64,000 nucleotides of DNA. It comes from Dehalococcoidia bacterium. GTDB taxonomy: Bacteria; Chloroflexota; Dehalococcoidia; Lucifugimonadales; Lucifugimonadaceae. Below, in pieces: positions 53,446 to 62,232 of the stretch. The notes under the pieces were generated by a model. The model searched no databases. It worked only from the letters and a program-made list of their open reading frames with translations, and had not been told where the DNA came from. Position 1 is the stretch's first letter, and each line of letters begins with the position of its first letter. Location of the stretch: NCBI GenBank assembly GCA_028285005.1, contig JANQQP010000004.1, positions 117,261 to 181,260 of the forward strand, given 5' to 3'. The position numbers and the translations under genes were made by a program.

Positions 53446-54639
53446 GTGTGGACCTCTCTACGTGATGTGCCCTCGAAGCATGTGCTGCTCGTTGGCATCA
53501 TTGCGTTTATAGCGACCGCATGTAGCGGCGCATCCGAACCTGCCCGCGAAACTCCCAGCCCGGAACCTGTCAACTCTTTCTACCTGGAGGCAAGGTTCGA
53601 GATTGCCGACGACGAGGCGGACCATCCGTTTCCTCCGGACGGTCCAGCGATCTACAACTTCAAATGGTGGTTTGAGTCGCCTGATCGGTTCAGGCGAGAA
53701 GTTGAGACTGTCGGGCCACCGCATCTGTCGCGTAGCTCCTTGAACGTGAGTGCTGACGATAGATGGATCTCATTTGATGCGAATCTAAACCGGTTTCTTT
53801 CGACTCCGGCTCCGGAGTCTACAGATAGTCCACCGCCGAGCAGTGCGATGATCGGCCCACTGTCCTCGGCGAGTATTGAGGACTGGATAGCACTGAATCG
53901 CGAGCGTCTGCCACATTTCGACGCAAGACTGCTGAGGACCGATGAGATGCTTGGGCGCGAGGTGAAGGTCTACGAGTTTAGCGATGTAGGAGCTTTGCTG
54001 GACGAGGAGGGCATGTTAGCTGCAAGCTCGACCGGACGAATCTGGATCCATGAGTCGACTGGATTTGTGCTGAAGTACGAGGGGGCCGACTCGTATCGGG
54101 CGATCGCGGAGGTGACTCGACTTGAACTCAACAGACCGATTGACCCGAACCGGTTCACGTTCAGTGCGCCCGACGACGCGATTGAGGTGCGAGGCGACGG
54201 AGGGCACCCCTCCATCATAGGAAAGACTGGTGTAGGTGAGGACGCGGACCCTCCGCCGGGACTTTTGGCCATCCGATGGCTGCCTCCGGCGTTTCACGAA
54301 GCCTCATCAGAGCGCATCTCAACGGAATCAGGGATGGACATTGTGAGCCGGTACGAAAACAGCTGGCTGCTCACTGATGGCCGAGCTCTCCGTGTCAGAC
54401 AGCTGGTGCGTACTGCAGGTTTGCCAACCGAGTTCATTACAGGCGAGACGACAATCTCATCTAGCACTCAGCATTATGGCTACTATGTCTCCCGGTCCGA
54501 AGAGGATGACTGGATCAGGTTGGCCTGGCAGGACGTAGGTGTCACTGTCACGGTCGAAGGGATCGGGATTGAACTGGCTGAATTGACCCGAGTCGCCGAT
54601 GGCGTTCTCAGACCCTGGGTGACGCCGCCAGAAGGCTAG
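53446..54639 (+). CDS. LolA/RseB-like outer lipoprotein
   Basis: This 397-residue lipoprotein has lipobox FIATAC, a Thr/Pro/Glu linker, a first LolA/LppX-type beta-half (YNFKWWFESPDRFRREV), and VYEFSDVGALLDEEG..IWIHESTGFVLKYE. A C-terminal DUF4367-like region follows (AIRWLPPAFHEAS; GRALRVRQLVR; DWIRLAWQDVGVTVTVEG). It may carry lipid or regulate envelope stress. The GTG start at 53446 has AAAGGAG seven bases upstream. Its stop shares CTAG with the ileS stop. Confidence 0.72.
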   Translation: MWTSLRDVPSKHVLLVGIIAFIATACSGASEPARETPSPEPVNSFYLEARFEIADDEADHPFPPDGPAIYNFKWWFESPDRFRREVETVGPPHLSRSSLNVSADDRWISFDANLNRFLSTPAPESTDSPPPSSAMIGPLSSASIEDWIALNRERLPHFDARLLRTDEMLGREVKVYEFSDVGALLDEEGMLAASSTGRIWIHESTGFVLKYEGADSYRAIAEVTRLELNRPIDPNRFTFSAPDDAIEVRGDGGHPSIIGKTGVGEDADPPPGLLAIRWLPPAFHEASSERISTESGMDIVSRYENSWLLTDGRALRVRQLVRTAGLPTEFITGETTISSSTQHYGYYVSRSEEDDWIRLAWQDVGVTVTVEGIGIELAELTRVADGVLRPWVTPPEG

Positions 54640-57600
54640 GCCTTTCTAAGCGAGATCGAAATCTGCTCTCCGTCGAGATCAAGGGTCTCAGTTGCAGCGT
54701 CAGACAGCTCATGGTTCAGGTGAAATGAGGCCGTGAGCGTCTCCTCGACCAGGTACATGGCATGGGCCTTCAGGGCTTCCGCAACTGTGTCTGTTGTGAC
54801 GATTCCCAGTTGGATGCGATCTGAAATGTCCAGGCCGCTGGACTTACGAAGGTTCTGCACCATGTGCACCACTTCGCGAGCCATTCCTTCAGCCCTCAAC
54901 TCGGGGGTCACCTCAGTGCTTACGGCAGCCGTGTAGCCCGCGTCGGTAGCCACGGCGTAGCCCTCAGCCGCGTGACGCTCGACCAGCACCTCGGTCGGCT
55001 CGAGTGTGAATGAGCCGAGGGAGATCTGTTCACCGGACTCCGCCAACCGTGCGACTTCGACAGAATCGGCCTCACCCAGGAGCTTTCTGATCTCACCGAG
55101 CTGCTTTCCGTATTTGGGACCGAGTGAACGCAACTCTGGCTTCACTACGAAGCTCAGAAGTCCGCCGGTGCCGGTGACGTCACGCACACCTTTGACATTC
55201 AGCTCGTCGGCCAGCTGCTGTTCGATGACTGGCAGAGCCTCGCGTTCCCAGTCGTGCCGGATCTCCACGAGCAACTCGGAAAGAGGCTGTCTGACCTTTA
55301 GCTTCGACTGGGCTCGCGCCGATCGTCCCAATGAGGCGAGGCGAATCGCAAGTTGAGTCTGGCGAGACAGGTCTTCATCGATCAGGGCCTTGTTGGCTTT
55401 CGGCCACTCGGACAGGTGTACGGAGTTTGGCGCCTCCGAATCGACTTCAGCAACCAGCTTCTGCCACATCTCCTCGGAAGCGAATGGGATGAAAGGAGCG
55501 AGCAGTCGCGCAAGTGTCGTGAGGCAGTAGTGAAGCGTGGAGTAGGCTGCGGCCTTGTCCGCATCGCCCTCGCTCTTCCAGAAGCGTCTCCTGGACAGGC
55601 GCACATACCAGTTTGATAGACCGTCTACATACTGCTCGACCGCCTGCGCAGCGTACTCGATGCGCCAACCTTCCATGTACTCAGTGACCTGGTCGACCAG
55701 CTGGTTTGTCTCGGAGATGATCCACCGGTCAAGCTCGGTGAAGTCCTCCGGCAGCGAGTCGGTCGAATCCGGATCCAGCCGAGACTGATCGGTCGTCCAG
55801 CCGTCGAGCGATGCGTAGGTCGTGAAGAACGAGAAGATGTTCCACAGTGGGATGAGGAACTGACGCCGCACCTCGTCACCCGGTCCGTAACCGAAATTCA
55901 GGTTGGACGCAGGGTTGTGTCTGGCGAAGGTCCATCGCATCACGTCGACGCCCATCTTCTCGGCGGCGTCCTCAAACCAGATGGCGTTGCCTTTCGACTT
56001 GTGCATCTCTTCGCCGTTTTCGTCCCGCATGAGGGCGTAAGAGAAGACGCTTTCGGCCGGCGGCTGGTCTTCGAGGGCGACGCTCATGGTGATCAGCGAG
56101 TAGAACCAGTTCCTGAACTGGCCGGGGAAGCTCTCGGAGATCCACTTCGCCGGATACCACTTCGCCCAGTTCTCCTTGTCGTGGCGATAGCCAAGTGTCG
56201 AGAAGGAGACGATGCCAGCATCGAGCCATGCGTTTCCGACGTCCGGGATTCTGCTGACCTTTGAGCCGCAGCCAGAGCAGGTGATTTTGACGGCATCCAC
56301 CCAGGGACGGTGTGGGGAGTGGTCCTCGAACTCTTCCCATCCCTCGACGGCGCGCTCTTTCAGCTGGTGCTCGGACTCGATCACCTCAAACTTCCCGCAG
56401 TCGCCACACTTCCAGATCGGCAGAGCCAGGCCCCAGTAGCGCTTCTTCGAGATCATCCAGTCGCTCATGTTTCGCAGCCAGTCGATCTCACGGGCCTCGC
56501 CGAACGGCGGGACCCATGTCATCTTGCGTGTGGCTTCCATGAGACGAGGGCGCAGCTCGTCCATCGAGATGAACCACTCGCTGACGAGCCGGAATACAAG
56601 CTCTGTGCCGCAACGCCAGCAAACTGGATAGCGGTGCCGGTACTTCTCGACCTTGTAGTAGACGTTCTTCCGCTTCAGGTCTTCGAAGATGAGGTCGTTT
56701 ACTTCCGAGACGGGCTTCTCGTCCAGGAAGCCGAAGCCTGTCGTGTAGGTTCCCGTGTCGTCGAGGGGCGCGATCACCGGGAGGTCGTGGTCCTTGCCGA
56801 GCCTGTAGTCCTCGGCTCCAGCTCCGGGCGCGATGTGGACGATTCCCGTGCCTTCCTCATCGCCGACATCGTCCCACTCGAGAACTCGGTGTACCTCTTT
56901 CGCCTTCGATTGCGCCGGCACTTCATCAAAGGGTCCTCGGTATCTCCACCCGGCCAGCTCGGAGCCTTTGACGGTCTTCAGAACCTTGTGCTCGCCCTTG
57001 AGGACGTTGAGACGTTGCGAACCGACCCATAGCCTTTCGATCCGCTCATCACCCTCAACTTCGTGCGTGTTCTCCACGAGTACGTAGTCGTGATCGCTGT
57101 TTACGGCAGCAGCGACGTTCGCCACGAGTGTCCACGGGGTCGTCGTCCAGACCAGTAGCGCCTCGCCTTCGCGGTCGACTAGAGGGAACTTCAGGAAGAA
57201 ACCCGGGTGAACGATCTCCTGGTAGCCCTCGGTCACGATCTCCTGTTGAGAGAGGCCGGTGCCGCAGCGCGGGCACCACGGCATGACGTCTTCGCCCTCG
57301 TAGAGCCAGCCGTTGTCCGCACACTTCTTCAGGAATAGCCAGATGGTGTAGTTATTCTCATCCGACATGGTCTGGTACGAGTCTTCCCAGTCCATGAAGT
57401 AGCCGAGTCGCTTTGACTGCTCGGTGATGCGGTCCGAGAACATCCGCACACGGGCTTTGCAGTCCTCGACGAAGCGGTCAATGCCGTAGGTTTCGATCTC
57501 CTTTTTGGACTTGAAGCCCTTCTCTTTTTCGACCTCAACTTCCACCCAGAGACCCTGGCCGTCGAACCCGTTTTGGAAGCGCTGTGCGTAGCCCTGCATG

Positions 57601-57836
57601 TTGCGGAACCGCAGAAATGCGTCTTTGTAGGAGCGACCCCATGCATGGTGAACACCCATCGGGTTGTTCGCTGTGATCGGACCGTCCATGAAAGGGAAGC
57701 GCTCGTCTGCATCATCGTTGCGGTGCAGGTAGCGATTCAGAACATCGCGCTGCTCCCAGAGCTTGAGCACGCGGTGCTCGAGCTCTACGAAATCCACCCT
57801 TGATGCAACGGCTTCAAACCGTTTCGCTTCTGTCAC
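54636..57836 (-). CDS. ileS: Isoleucyl-tRNA synthetase (IleRS2-like, altered HIGH motif)
   Basis: This 1066-residue class I synthetase has FPFMDGPITANNPMGVHHAWG: residues 61-64 read GVHH in place of HIGH. A CP1 editing domain (TTPWTLVANVA) and KMSKS-like MHKSKGNAIWF (about residue 611) follow. It charges tRNA-Ile. The GTG at 57836 is preferred because AGGAAG lies seven bases upstream and the frame further upstream runs into the T-box. Expression is controlled by an Ile T-box. Confidence 0.95.
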   Translation of the reverse strand: MTEAKRFEAVASRVDFVELEHRVLKLWEQRDVLNRYLHRNDDADERFPFMDGPITANNPMGVHHAWGRSYKDAFLRFRNMQGYAQRFQNGFDGQGLWVEVEVEKEKGFKSKKEIETYGIDRFVEDCKARVRMFSDRITEQSKRLGYFMDWEDSYQTMSDENNYTIWLFLKKCADNGWLYEGEDVMPWCPRCGTGLSQQEIVTEGYQEIVHPGFFLKFPLVDREGEALLVWTTTPWTLVANVAAAVNSDHDYVLVENTHEVEGDERIERLWVGSQRLNVLKGEHKVLKTVKGSELAGWRYRGPFDEVPAQSKAKEVHRVLEWDDVGDEEGTGIVHIAPGAGAEDYRLGKDHDLPVIAPLDDTGTYTTGFGFLDEKPVSEVNDLIFEDLKRKNVYYKVEKYRHRYPVCWRCGTELVFRLVSEWFISMDELRPRLMEATRKMTWVPPFGEAREIDWLRNMSDWMISKKRYWGLALPIWKCGDCGKFEVIESEHQLKERAVEGWEEFEDHSPHRPWVDAVKITCSGCGSKVSRIPDVGNAWLDAGIVSFSTLGYRHDKENWAKWYPAKWISESFPGQFRNWFYSLITMSVALEDQPPAESVFSYALMRDENGEEMHKSKGNAIWFEDAAEKMGVDVMRWTFARHNPASNLNFGYGPGDEVRRQFLIPLWNIFSFFTTYASLDGWTTDQSRLDPDSTDSLPEDFTELDRWIISETNQLVDQVTEYMEGWRIEYAAQAVEQYVDGLSNWYVRLSRRRFWKSEGDADKAAAYSTLHYCLTTLARLLAPFIPFASEEMWQKLVAEVDSEAPNSVHLSEWPKANKALIDEDLSRQTQLAIRLASLGRSARAQSKLKVRQPLSELLVEIRHDWEREALPVIEQQLADELNVKGVRDVTGTGGLLSFVVKPELRSLGPKYGKQLGEIRKLLGEADSVEVARLAESGEQISLGSFTLEPTEVLVERHAAEGYAVATDAGYTAAVSTEVTPELRAEGMAREVVHMVQNLRKSSGLDISDRIQLGIVTTDTVAEALKAHAMYLVEETLTASFHLNHELSDAATETLDLDGEQISISLRKA

Positions 57837-57875
57837 GTTCAGCTTCCTGTCAGTCGTTCTCAGGCTTTCCGCAAA

Positions 57876-58125
57876 CGAAAAACCCGTCCCAAATCGCTCT
57901 GGGACGGGCTGATGCATATCAACGCCGCGGTACCACCCGGATTCCTGCATGTCTGCAGGCTCTCATGCTGCCGAGATATCGGTCGGCAAGTCCGGCTTGC
58001 TTACTGCGCTCGTCGGCGGTTCGGCTCGCTGCTCAGAAGTGATATTCGGTCGTTGGCTGCTGCCCGCTTCCACCATTCGGGCTCGCTATGCGCAGTCGCG
58101 TCGACCTACTCGTCTTCGTCTTCGC
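57876..58125 (-). promoter_or_regulatory. T-box leader (Ile, specifier ATC) upstream of ileS
   Basis: On the minus strand stem I starts at gcgaagacgaagacgagtag. The distal part reads GCGAGCCCGAATGGTGGAAGCGGGC and the specifier loop gaatATCact has ATC at 58041-58043. The core GGGTGGTACCGCGG lies at about 57925-57938, and the terminator CCCGTCCC/GGGACGGG with TTTTTC at 57878-57909. The terminator ends about 40 bases before the GTG start. It takes up most of the 374-base gap 57837-58210. Confidence 0.93.
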
Positions 58126-58210
58126 ACTCACTATTTCTACTGCTTCAATCCTATTCTGGCATAGATGCTTCGAAAATACCTTCTTCTAGCCGGCCGAAGC
58201 AAAGCCGTGC

Positions 58211-58996
58211 TTAGCTGCCCAACTGCACTGAGAACACGGAGCTGTACACCGCGCCACCTGTCTGCAGACGGCTTTGTAACAGGTGCAGTTCGGTTACAGG
58301 GATCTCGGTTCTGGCTTCCGGGATTGGCGATCGGCGCCAGCTGAATCCAACGTCTCCTGCGTACTGGCGGATCAGGTCACGGACAGTTCGTCCGACCGTG
58401 ACGTGCGGCTTGAATGCCCTGCGCTCGGGTTCGAAACCGATTAGACGAAGCGCGCCTTCGATGCGTCCTTGTAGCTGCATCAGCTTGCGCACTTCGCCAT
58501 CAAGCCCCACCCACAGGATTTTCGGCGAGTGGTAGGCAGGAAAAGCGCCGGTCTCACCGAGCTTGAGACTGAAGGGCGATGTGTTTGACGCGGCTACGCT
58601 GAGTTGCTGCTTGAGGTCCGGCAGACGTTCGGTTGCGGTATCGCCGAGGAACATCAGCGTGAGGTGGACATTTTCACGAGGGATCCAACGGACGTTCTGC
58701 GCGGCCATCGTCGGCATCGCGTTTATGAAAGAGCCAATCTCCTCGATGGCCGCGGCTGGTAGCTTGAGCGCTACAAAGAGTCGCTGAGTGGTCGTATCTG
58801 GGGCCGGCTCGCCGACATCACGGTGCCAGACCGGGTCGTTTGGACGTGTTGCTGCTTGCCTGGCAGGTTCTCTACCGGTTCGACGAGACCTACCGGGTGT
58901 ACTCGCGGGACCCTTTGAGAGCGGAGCGTCGGGGCGACGTCGACCGTCATGGGCGACTCGCGGCAGTTCTCGCCTGTTGTCTGCTGTTGGCATCAC
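58211..58996 (-). CDS. thpR: RNA 2',3'-cyclic phosphodiesterase (ThpR/LigT)
   Basis: This 261-residue protein has a 2H-phosphoesterase core with two H-x-T motifs, VHLTLMF and PHVTVGR, and RLFVALKLP at the start of the fold. It hydrolyses 2',3'-cyclic phosphates of RNA. The first 65 residues are Arg/Pro/Asp-rich, non-conserved and probably disordered; the real start may lie downstream, but no internal ATG is well placed. It ends 86 bp before the ileS leader. Confidence 0.88.
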   Translation of the reverse strand: MMPTADNRRELPRVAHDGRRRPDAPLSKGPASTPGRSRRTGREPARQAATRPNDPVWHRDVGEPAPDTTTQRLFVALKLPAAAIEEIGSFINAMPTMAAQNVRWIPRENVHLTLMFLGDTATERLPDLKQQLSVAASNTSPFSLKLGETGAFPAYHSPKILWVGLDGEVRKLMQLQGRIEGALRLIGFEPERRAFKPHVTVGRTVRDLIRQYAGDVGFSWRRSPIPEARTEIPVTELHLLQSRLQTGGAVYSSVFSVQLGS

Positions 58997-59075
58997 GTTA
59001 AGTATGCGCCCAATCGGCGCGGCTAGTCTCGCCGAAGAAGCGCAGCGATGTCCCTCAACACTGAATCTCGGCGTC

Positions 59076-59081
59076 TATAAT
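59076..59081 (+). promoter_or_regulatory. Consensus -10 upstream of 59149
   Basis: TATAAT matches the consensus exactly. The best -35-like hexamer (TCAACA at 59055-59060) has a 15-base spacer, so the promoter may be weak or activator-dependent. The ornithine cyclodeaminase-family start with GGAG is 67 bases downstream. Confidence 0.45.
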
Positions 59082-59148
59082 CCCGGCCACTAACCACCTG
59101 CAAGCCTCGTTGTTGAGCGAGGCTGCATCAAGAAGCGGAGATTACTCA

Positions 59149-60141
59149 ATGGCCCTGCTGCTGTCCCGGTCGGATGTTCAGAAGCTCTTGCCGATGTCGA
59201 AGGCGATAGACGTTGTGGAGGGCGCATTCAGCGAACTGGCGAATGGAACGGCCGAGATGCCGCCAAGAACGGTGCTCATTGATGAAGCGGTCGGTGGATG
59301 GATCGCCTACATGCCCTCTTACCTCAAGTCAGGCGGCGCGCTGGGCGTGAAGGCCGTCACTGTCTACAAGGCGAACCCCGACAAGTTCAACCTGCCTACA
59401 ACGCTGGCGACAATCCTGGTCCAGGATCAGAACACCGGGCAGGTGGTGGCGGTGATGGATGGCGGCTACCTGACAGCGATGCGAACGGGCGCGGTCTCCG
59501 GAGTTGCGACACGTCACCTGGCCCGCAAGGATTCCAGGATCGGTGGGATCCTGGGCACGGGAGTTCAGGCGAGGGCGCAGGTGATCGCCATGTGCGAGGC
59601 TGCCGATCTTGACGAGGTGCTGTCTTTCTCGGTAGACCCGGAGGACAGGCGTAAGCAGTTCGCCGATGAGTTGAGCGAGGCCACTGGCGTGCCGATGCGG
59701 CTGACTTCCGGCACCGAAGAGGTGCTTGCGAATAGCGACGTGGTCGCGCTCGCCACAACAGCTGCCAACCCGATTGTGCAGGCCGACTGGTGGAAAGAGG
59801 GCGCTCACATCAATGCGATCGGCTCCCACGCTCCGGGCGTTCGTGAGCTCGATACGGCGACGATCGTCAAGTCAAAGGTGATCTGCGACCAGAAAGAGGC
59901 CTGTCTTGCAGAGGCGGGCGATATCCAGATCCCTATCGAGGAGGGGGCGTATTCAGCCGGTGATCTTCATGGCGACCTCGGAGCCGTCGTGAACGGAACG
60001 ATCAAGGGTCGAGAGAACGACTCCGAGATCACGTTGTTCAAGAGCGTCGGGCTCGCCATACAGGACATCTCCTGCGCAGCGTTGGTCTATCAACAGGCCG
60101 TGGAGCAGGGCGTAGGCACCGAGTTCGAGTTTTCCGGATGA
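59149..60141 (+). CDS. Ornithine cyclodeaminase/mu-crystallin family enzyme
   Basis: This 330-residue enzyme has the family pattern: LLLSRSDVQKLLPM, GGALGVKAVTVYKANP with the substrate Lys, DGGYLTAMRTGAVSGVATRHLA, GTGVQARAQ (NAD-binding) and AHINAIGSHAPGVREL. It acts on an amino or imino acid with NAD(H), for example as ornithine cyclodeaminase, alanine dehydrogenase or ketimine reductase; the substrate is not clear. The ATG at 59149 has GGAG eight bases upstream. Confidence 0.87.
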   Translation: MALLLSRSDVQKLLPMSKAIDVVEGAFSELANGTAEMPPRTVLIDEAVGGWIAYMPSYLKSGGALGVKAVTVYKANPDKFNLPTTLATILVQDQNTGQVVAVMDGGYLTAMRTGAVSGVATRHLARKDSRIGGILGTGVQARAQVIAMCEAADLDEVLSFSVDPEDRRKQFADELSEATGVPMRLTSGTEEVLANSDVVALATTAANPIVQADWWKEGAHINAIGSHAPGVRELDTATIVKSKVICDQKEACLAEAGDIQIPIEEGAYSAGDLHGDLGAVVNGTIKGRENDSEITLFKSVGLAIQDISCAALVYQQAVEQGVGTEFEFSG

Positions 60142-60177
60142 GAGCTGTCCGTACGCAGTACAGCACCGGAGATTGTC

Positions 60178-61587
60178 ATGAGCCTGCCGTCTGAAGTCCA
60201 CTACTCCACCATCACCGAGCTTGCGCCGCTGGTTAGGTCCGGTGAGATATCTCCTGTTGACCTGACCGAAGCGCAGCTCAGCCGTATCGAGAAGCTGGAC
60301 CCGAAGCTCCGGGCATATGCGACTGTGACGGCGGAGTTGGCTTTGGAGCAGGCCAGCCAGGCCGAGGCGGAGATTGCGACTGGGAACTACCGCGGGGAGC
60401 TTCACGGCATCCCGATAGCGGTCAAGGACCTGTGCTTCACCGAGGGGATTAAGACGATGGGCGGTTCGGCCGTGTTCGCCGACCACGTGCCAAGCTTCAA
60501 CTCCACGGTAGTGACCAAGCTGGCGGATGCCGGTGCGGTGTTGCTCGGCAAGCTAAACATGACCGAAGGGGCGATGGGCGGCTACAACCCGAAACTGGAC
60601 TATCCGGAAAACCCGTGGCGGCCGGGGCACTGGCCCGGCGCGTCTTCCAGCGGCTCAGGTTCGGCAACGGCAGCAGGGCTGGCATACGCAACACTAGGCA
60701 GCGACACAGGCGGCTCTATTCGACATCCGGCTGCAGTTTGCGGAACTGTGGGACTTAAACCGACCTGGGGCCGGGTGAGCAGATACGGAGTGATGGACCT
60801 GGCGCCGTCGCTCGACCACGTCGGACCGCTGACTCGTTCTTGCAGGGATGCTGGCATGGTGCTGCAGGCGATATCTGGCCTGGACCCTAACGACCCGACG
60901 AGTCTGAATGACTCTGTTCCTGACATGACCGCTGCCGTCGGTGATGGTGTCAAGGGTCTGAAAATCGGGCATGACGAGACCTACACGACGGAGGACGTGG
61001 AGCCATCATTTGCGCGAGCGGTGACTGAAGGCGTGAAGGTGCTTCAGCGGCTCGGCGCCGAGATCGTCCCGGTCAAGATGCCCGAGCGTTTGCGGGAGTA
61101 TCTCGAAGCATGGCCGGTGATATGCACGAGCGAGGCAGCGGCGGCACATGCCGAGACATATCCTGCGCGCGCCGACGAATATGGTCCGTGGTTCCGCGAG
61201 TGGGTGCGGATGGGGTCGGAACACACAGCGACGGAGTACGCTCGAGCGCATGAGCTGCGTCTGATGTGCAACGCCGAGTTGGGCAACACGATGAACGATA
61301 TCGATCTGTTGGCCTGTCCGGCGACCGCCAGCGCAGCTTATCCGGTGACGGCGGAGCAACTGTACGGACCATATCCGGCAGATCGCGGCTCCTGGATGAG
61401 CAGGTTTACAGTCCCGCACGACTTCGCCGGGCTGCCAACGATCTGCATGCCAGCGGGACTAACTGACGATGGTTTACCGGCTTCACTGCAGCTGGTGGGT
61501 CACCGGTTGAGCGAGCCATTGCTTGTTCGCGCCGGGTCGGCGTTCGAGCAGGCGACAGAATTCCACGATCTGCACCCACCGGTTTAG
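60178..61587 (+). CDS. Amidase signature-family amidase
   Basis: This 469-residue amidase-signature enzyme has catalytic Lys83 (GIPIAVKDLCFTEG), the cis-Ser region GASSSGSGSA (about 156-158) and the nucleophile Ser180 in GSDTGGSIR. The layout resembles GatA, but the substrate-specific C-terminal region (PHDFAGLPTICMPAGL) and the lack of gatB/gatC here suggest a catabolic amidase. It follows the ornithine cyclodeaminase-family gene by 36 bp and may share its transcript. Confidence 0.9.
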   Translation: MSLPSEVHYSTITELAPLVRSGEISPVDLTEAQLSRIEKLDPKLRAYATVTAELALEQASQAEAEIATGNYRGELHGIPIAVKDLCFTEGIKTMGGSAVFADHVPSFNSTVVTKLADAGAVLLGKLNMTEGAMGGYNPKLDYPENPWRPGHWPGASSSGSGSATAAGLAYATLGSDTGGSIRHPAAVCGTVGLKPTWGRVSRYGVMDLAPSLDHVGPLTRSCRDAGMVLQAISGLDPNDPTSLNDSVPDMTAAVGDGVKGLKIGHDETYTTEDVEPSFARAVTEGVKVLQRLGAEIVPVKMPERLREYLEAWPVICTSEAAAAHAETYPARADEYGPWFREWVRMGSEHTATEYARAHELRLMCNAELGNTMNDIDLLACPATASAAYPVTAEQLYGPYPADRGSWMSRFTVPHDFAGLPTICMPAGLTDDGLPASLQLVGHRLSEPLLVRAGSAFEQATEFHDLHPPV

Positions 61588-61596
61588 GCGGCAGCT

Positions 61597-62223
61597 CTAG
61601 TAGAGGTTCTTCGAGTACGAATCGGCGAGTTGTAGTTCCACCTCCTGCGGAGATTCGTGCCAGTCTGAGTGGTCGACGGTGATCTGGCCGTAGCCAGGCA
61701 TGTCAGAGATGTCCGGCCACTTTTCCGGCTGCCATAGACCCGAGCGAATCACACACTTGGCGCAGTGGAAAAAGACTTCTTCCACGTGAACCGCCAATGC
61801 CAGATGCGGTTCCTTGCCGTCGATCGCCATACTTTCCCGGAGGCTTCGGTCACGGACGATCTGGGCCGAACCCGAGACGCGCAAGGTCTCTCTATAACCG
61901 GGCACGAGGAAGAACAGACCGACTCGCGGGTTTTCGATGATGTTGAGAAAGCCGTCGGCGCGCTTATTACCGGGACGGTCAGGGATGACGAGCGTGTTCT
62001 GGTCCAGGACCTGAACGAAACCCGGTGGATCGCCTTTGGGCGAGATGTCCATGTTGCCTTTGGCGTCGGAGGTGGCGATCAGCAAGAACGGAGACAGCGA
62101 TATGAACTGGCGGCAGTGTTTGTCCAGTTCGTTGATCACCTTGCGCTGCACGCGCTCAGCAGGGAATCCAAGGACATCGCGTAGCTCTTCGACTGTTGAC
62201 ACGACCTCTTCGAATCGGTGCAT
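61597..62223 (-). CDS. FMN-binding pyridoxamine 5'-phosphate oxidase-like protein (MSMEG_1061 type)
   Basis: This 208-residue split-barrel flavoprotein has FLLIATSDAKGNMDISPKGDPPGFV, LVIPDRPGNKRADGFLNIIENPRVGLFFLVPG and VEEVFFHCAKCVIRSGLW. This is the F420/FMN PPOX-type MSMEG_1061 family. The FMN-phosphate contacts (R..G/N.R) appear intact. Substrate is unknown. It follows the methionine aminopeptidase gene by nine bases and probably shares its transcript. Confidence 0.88.
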   Translation of the reverse strand: MHRFEEVVSTVEELRDVLGFPAERVQRKVINELDKHCRQFISLSPFLLIATSDAKGNMDISPKGDPPGFVQVLDQNTLVIPDRPGNKRADGFLNIIENPRVGLFFLVPGYRETLRVSGSAQIVRDRSLRESMAIDGKEPHLALAVHVEEVFFHCAKCVIRSGLWQPEKWPDISDMPGYGQITVDHSDWHESPQEVELQLADSYSKNLY

Positions 62224-62232
62224 ATCACTCTC

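Noticed and set aside
56310-57032. 240-codon plus-strand frame inside ileS
   Set aside because: Shadow of the synthetase reading frame, without SD or domain.
57837-57950. N-terminal extension of ileS by 38 codons
   Set aside because: The bases belong to the T-box core and terminator; a well-placed SD and GTG at 57836 explain the start.
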